Below are positions 20,300-21,397 of a DNA stretch of 21,397 nt, one piece after another (position 1 is the first letter of the stretch; each line of letters starts with the position of its first letter). The stretch spans positions 1-21,397 of the forward strand of contig CAJXJG010000008.1 in the NCBI GenBank assembly GCA_913054425.1, read 5' to 3'. The DNA is from an uncultured Fidelibacterota bacterium. Its GTDB lineage: Bacteria; Fidelibacterota; Marinisomatia; Marinisomatales; UBA8229. The notes below the pieces were generated by a model. That model was not told the origin of the DNA. It did no database searches and saw only the letters and a program-made list of their open reading frames with translations. Made by a program: the position numbers and the translations under genes.

Positions 20300-21397
20300 T
20301 TACTTCAACAGCACCATCTTCCTTGTCTGCACAAACTCACCAACACGAATCTGGTAGAGGTATACTCCAGCACTTACAGGCTTACCATGCATATCAGTTG
20401 CATTCCATTGTACTGACTTGTAGCCTGACTCCTGAGCAGTGTTTACCAGCTGGGTTATTTGTCTCCCCATTAAATCGAATACTGTAAGAGTAACCTGTGC
20501 CCGCTCTGGAAGATCATATCGTAAATTTGTGATGGGATTGAACGGGTTAGGGTAGTTCTGATGGAGCGTGTAGGCAATTGGAATAATAGCCTTTTTCTCT
20601 AAAGTAAATGTTTCTTCTGTTGGTACTATAATCTCATCTGTGCCTTCAAGAGTATATTCTTCACCACTTGCAGAAGTAAGTACCCAGTTCATGTGTTCTC
20701 CTGCTTCTATTTTGATATCGTAAGCAATAGCAAGGGTCTCACTGTTGTTCATCACCTCTACTTCACCATAGTCTTTCACCACTCGCCATCCATCTTTAAA
20801 TCGTAGATCAAAGGCACCTGCGGGGGGCTTGGGAGGAAGCTGATAGCTTGCCATTTCTTTTTCTGAAATAGATATACCAAAATAGAGTTCATATCCATTG
20901 AAGCTGAGTTTATTGACTTTATCCAGATTCTCCGGATTAAAAGTATTTTTTCTGGAGCTATTGCCGCTTGAAATAGTAATGTCTCCGTCCGTACTTGCAT
21001 AGATCCAGTATCCATGACCGGGTGTCAATAGGGTGGCATAATCGTATGAACCTGTAAATTCAAAGATCGTCCCCGGTACCACAATATTTCCCGGGTCGGA
21101 AATTCCCGTAAGTCCTACCACGGAACTGATCCCGCTTATGAGATTCCAGCCTGCATTCAGTTGTAGAGTCATTTCGTTTACTGGTATTCCAGATAACTGG
21201 GTTGTTCCTTCATTTTCATAGTGAATCCAGTAACCGTTACCCATTTGGAGTTCTTCTCCTAATACATATTGTTCACCATTATAGGAATAGAGAGTTCCTT
21301 CAGTAGATTCTGGAAAGAGTGTCTGATAGTTGGAATTTTCAATCTCAAGAGGTAATCCAACAAGGTTCCAGTTTTGAGAGTAGTCAACTTCAATAAT
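20300..21397 (-). CDS. T9SS-sorted secreted protein, N-terminus beyond the window
   Basis: The frame stays open to the right edge, so the gene is cut at its 5' end; the ATG at 21244 is internal. At least 365 residues are present. Two or more copies of a module with NWNLVGLP or GWNLISGI and GYWI(Y/H) are visible near the N-terminal end, probably beta-sandwich repeats. The last 90 residues are a type A C-terminal sorting domain: NYPNPFNPITNLRYDLPE, then VTVFDLMGRQI-like text, SAGVYLYQIRVG and the final RKMVLLK. Such domains direct export through the type IX secretion system or a similar route and attachment to the cell surface. The cargo function cannot be judged from what remains. Confidence 0.85.
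   Translation of the reverse strand: MIEVDYSQNWNLVGLPLEIENSNYQTLFPESTEGTLYSYNGEQYVLGEELQMGNGYWIHYENEGTTQLSGIPVNEMTLQLNAGWNLISGISSVVGLTGISDPGNIVVPGTIFEFTGSYDYATLLTPGHGYWIYASTDGDITISSGNSSRKNTFNPENLDKVNKLSFNGYELYFGISISEKEMASYQLPPKPPAGAFDLRFKDGWRVVKDYGEVEVMNNSETLAIAYDIKIEAGEHMNWVLTSASGEEYTLEGTDEIIVPTEETFTLEKKAIIPIAYTLHQNYPNPFNPITNLRYDLPERAQVTLTVFDLMGRQITQLVNTAQESGYKSVQWNATDMHGKPVSAGVYLYQIRVGEFVQTRKMVLLK

Overview
The window looks like chromosome from an AT-rich, Gram-negative, free-living member of the FCB superphylum. Candidatus Neomarinimicrobiota (SAR406) or a relative such as Calditrichota is my best guess. The reasons are a T9SS-type C-terminal sorting domain (NYPNPFNP start, KMVLL end) on the protein at the right edge, a large lipoprotein paired with an outer-membrane beta-barrel, Bacteroidota-like membrane proteins, and frequent weak or non-ATG starts. 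The assignment is inference; there is no rRNA or marker gene here.

Layout. About 160-3620, minus strand: small metabolic and redox genes (two-motif CDGSH iron-sulfur protein, pterin-4a-carbinolamine dehydratase, DUF2237 protein, a previously uncalled 50-residue membrane peptide, isochorismatase-like hydrolase, an unknown 62-residue protein, a SEC-C/HGHWH-repeat membrane protein that seems to start at ATT, and a secreted thioredoxin-fold protein). A palindromic MITE-like repeat splits this group at 862-1020. 3728-4975, plus: saccharopine dehydrogenase-like oxidoreductase. 5150-10598, plus: a tight four-gene operon. 10640-14763, minus: a SPOR-containing beta-barrel protein and a large lipoprotein. 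15010-19060, plus: DUF1214 protein, sulfotransferase and two integral membrane proteins. 19195-21397, minus: strictosidine synthase-like beta-propeller and a truncated T9SS-sorted protein.

The most interesting locus is the operon at 5150-10598. It encodes an ABC ATPase, a fused substrate-binding/permease protein of the QAT (OpuC/EgtUV) type, a SenA-like EgtB homologue, and one 649-residue polypeptide that joins a SenB selenosugar synthase to an EgtD histidine trimethyltransferase. In the known selenoneine pathway EgtD makes hercynine, SenB makes a selenosugar from selenophosphate and a UDP-sugar, and SenA joins the two. The last three genes therefore cover selenoneine assembly from histidine, and the transporter is a candidate importer for selenoneine, ergothioneine or a related betaine. 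No SenC/SelD selenophosphate synthetase is present here, so that step must lie elsewhere if the product really contains selenium. The first three genes use GTG or TTG starts, and the four cistrons overlap or abut, which points to translational coupling.

No rRNA, tRNA, CRISPR array, transposase or phage gene was recognised. No stretch longer than about 300 bases lacks a gene.
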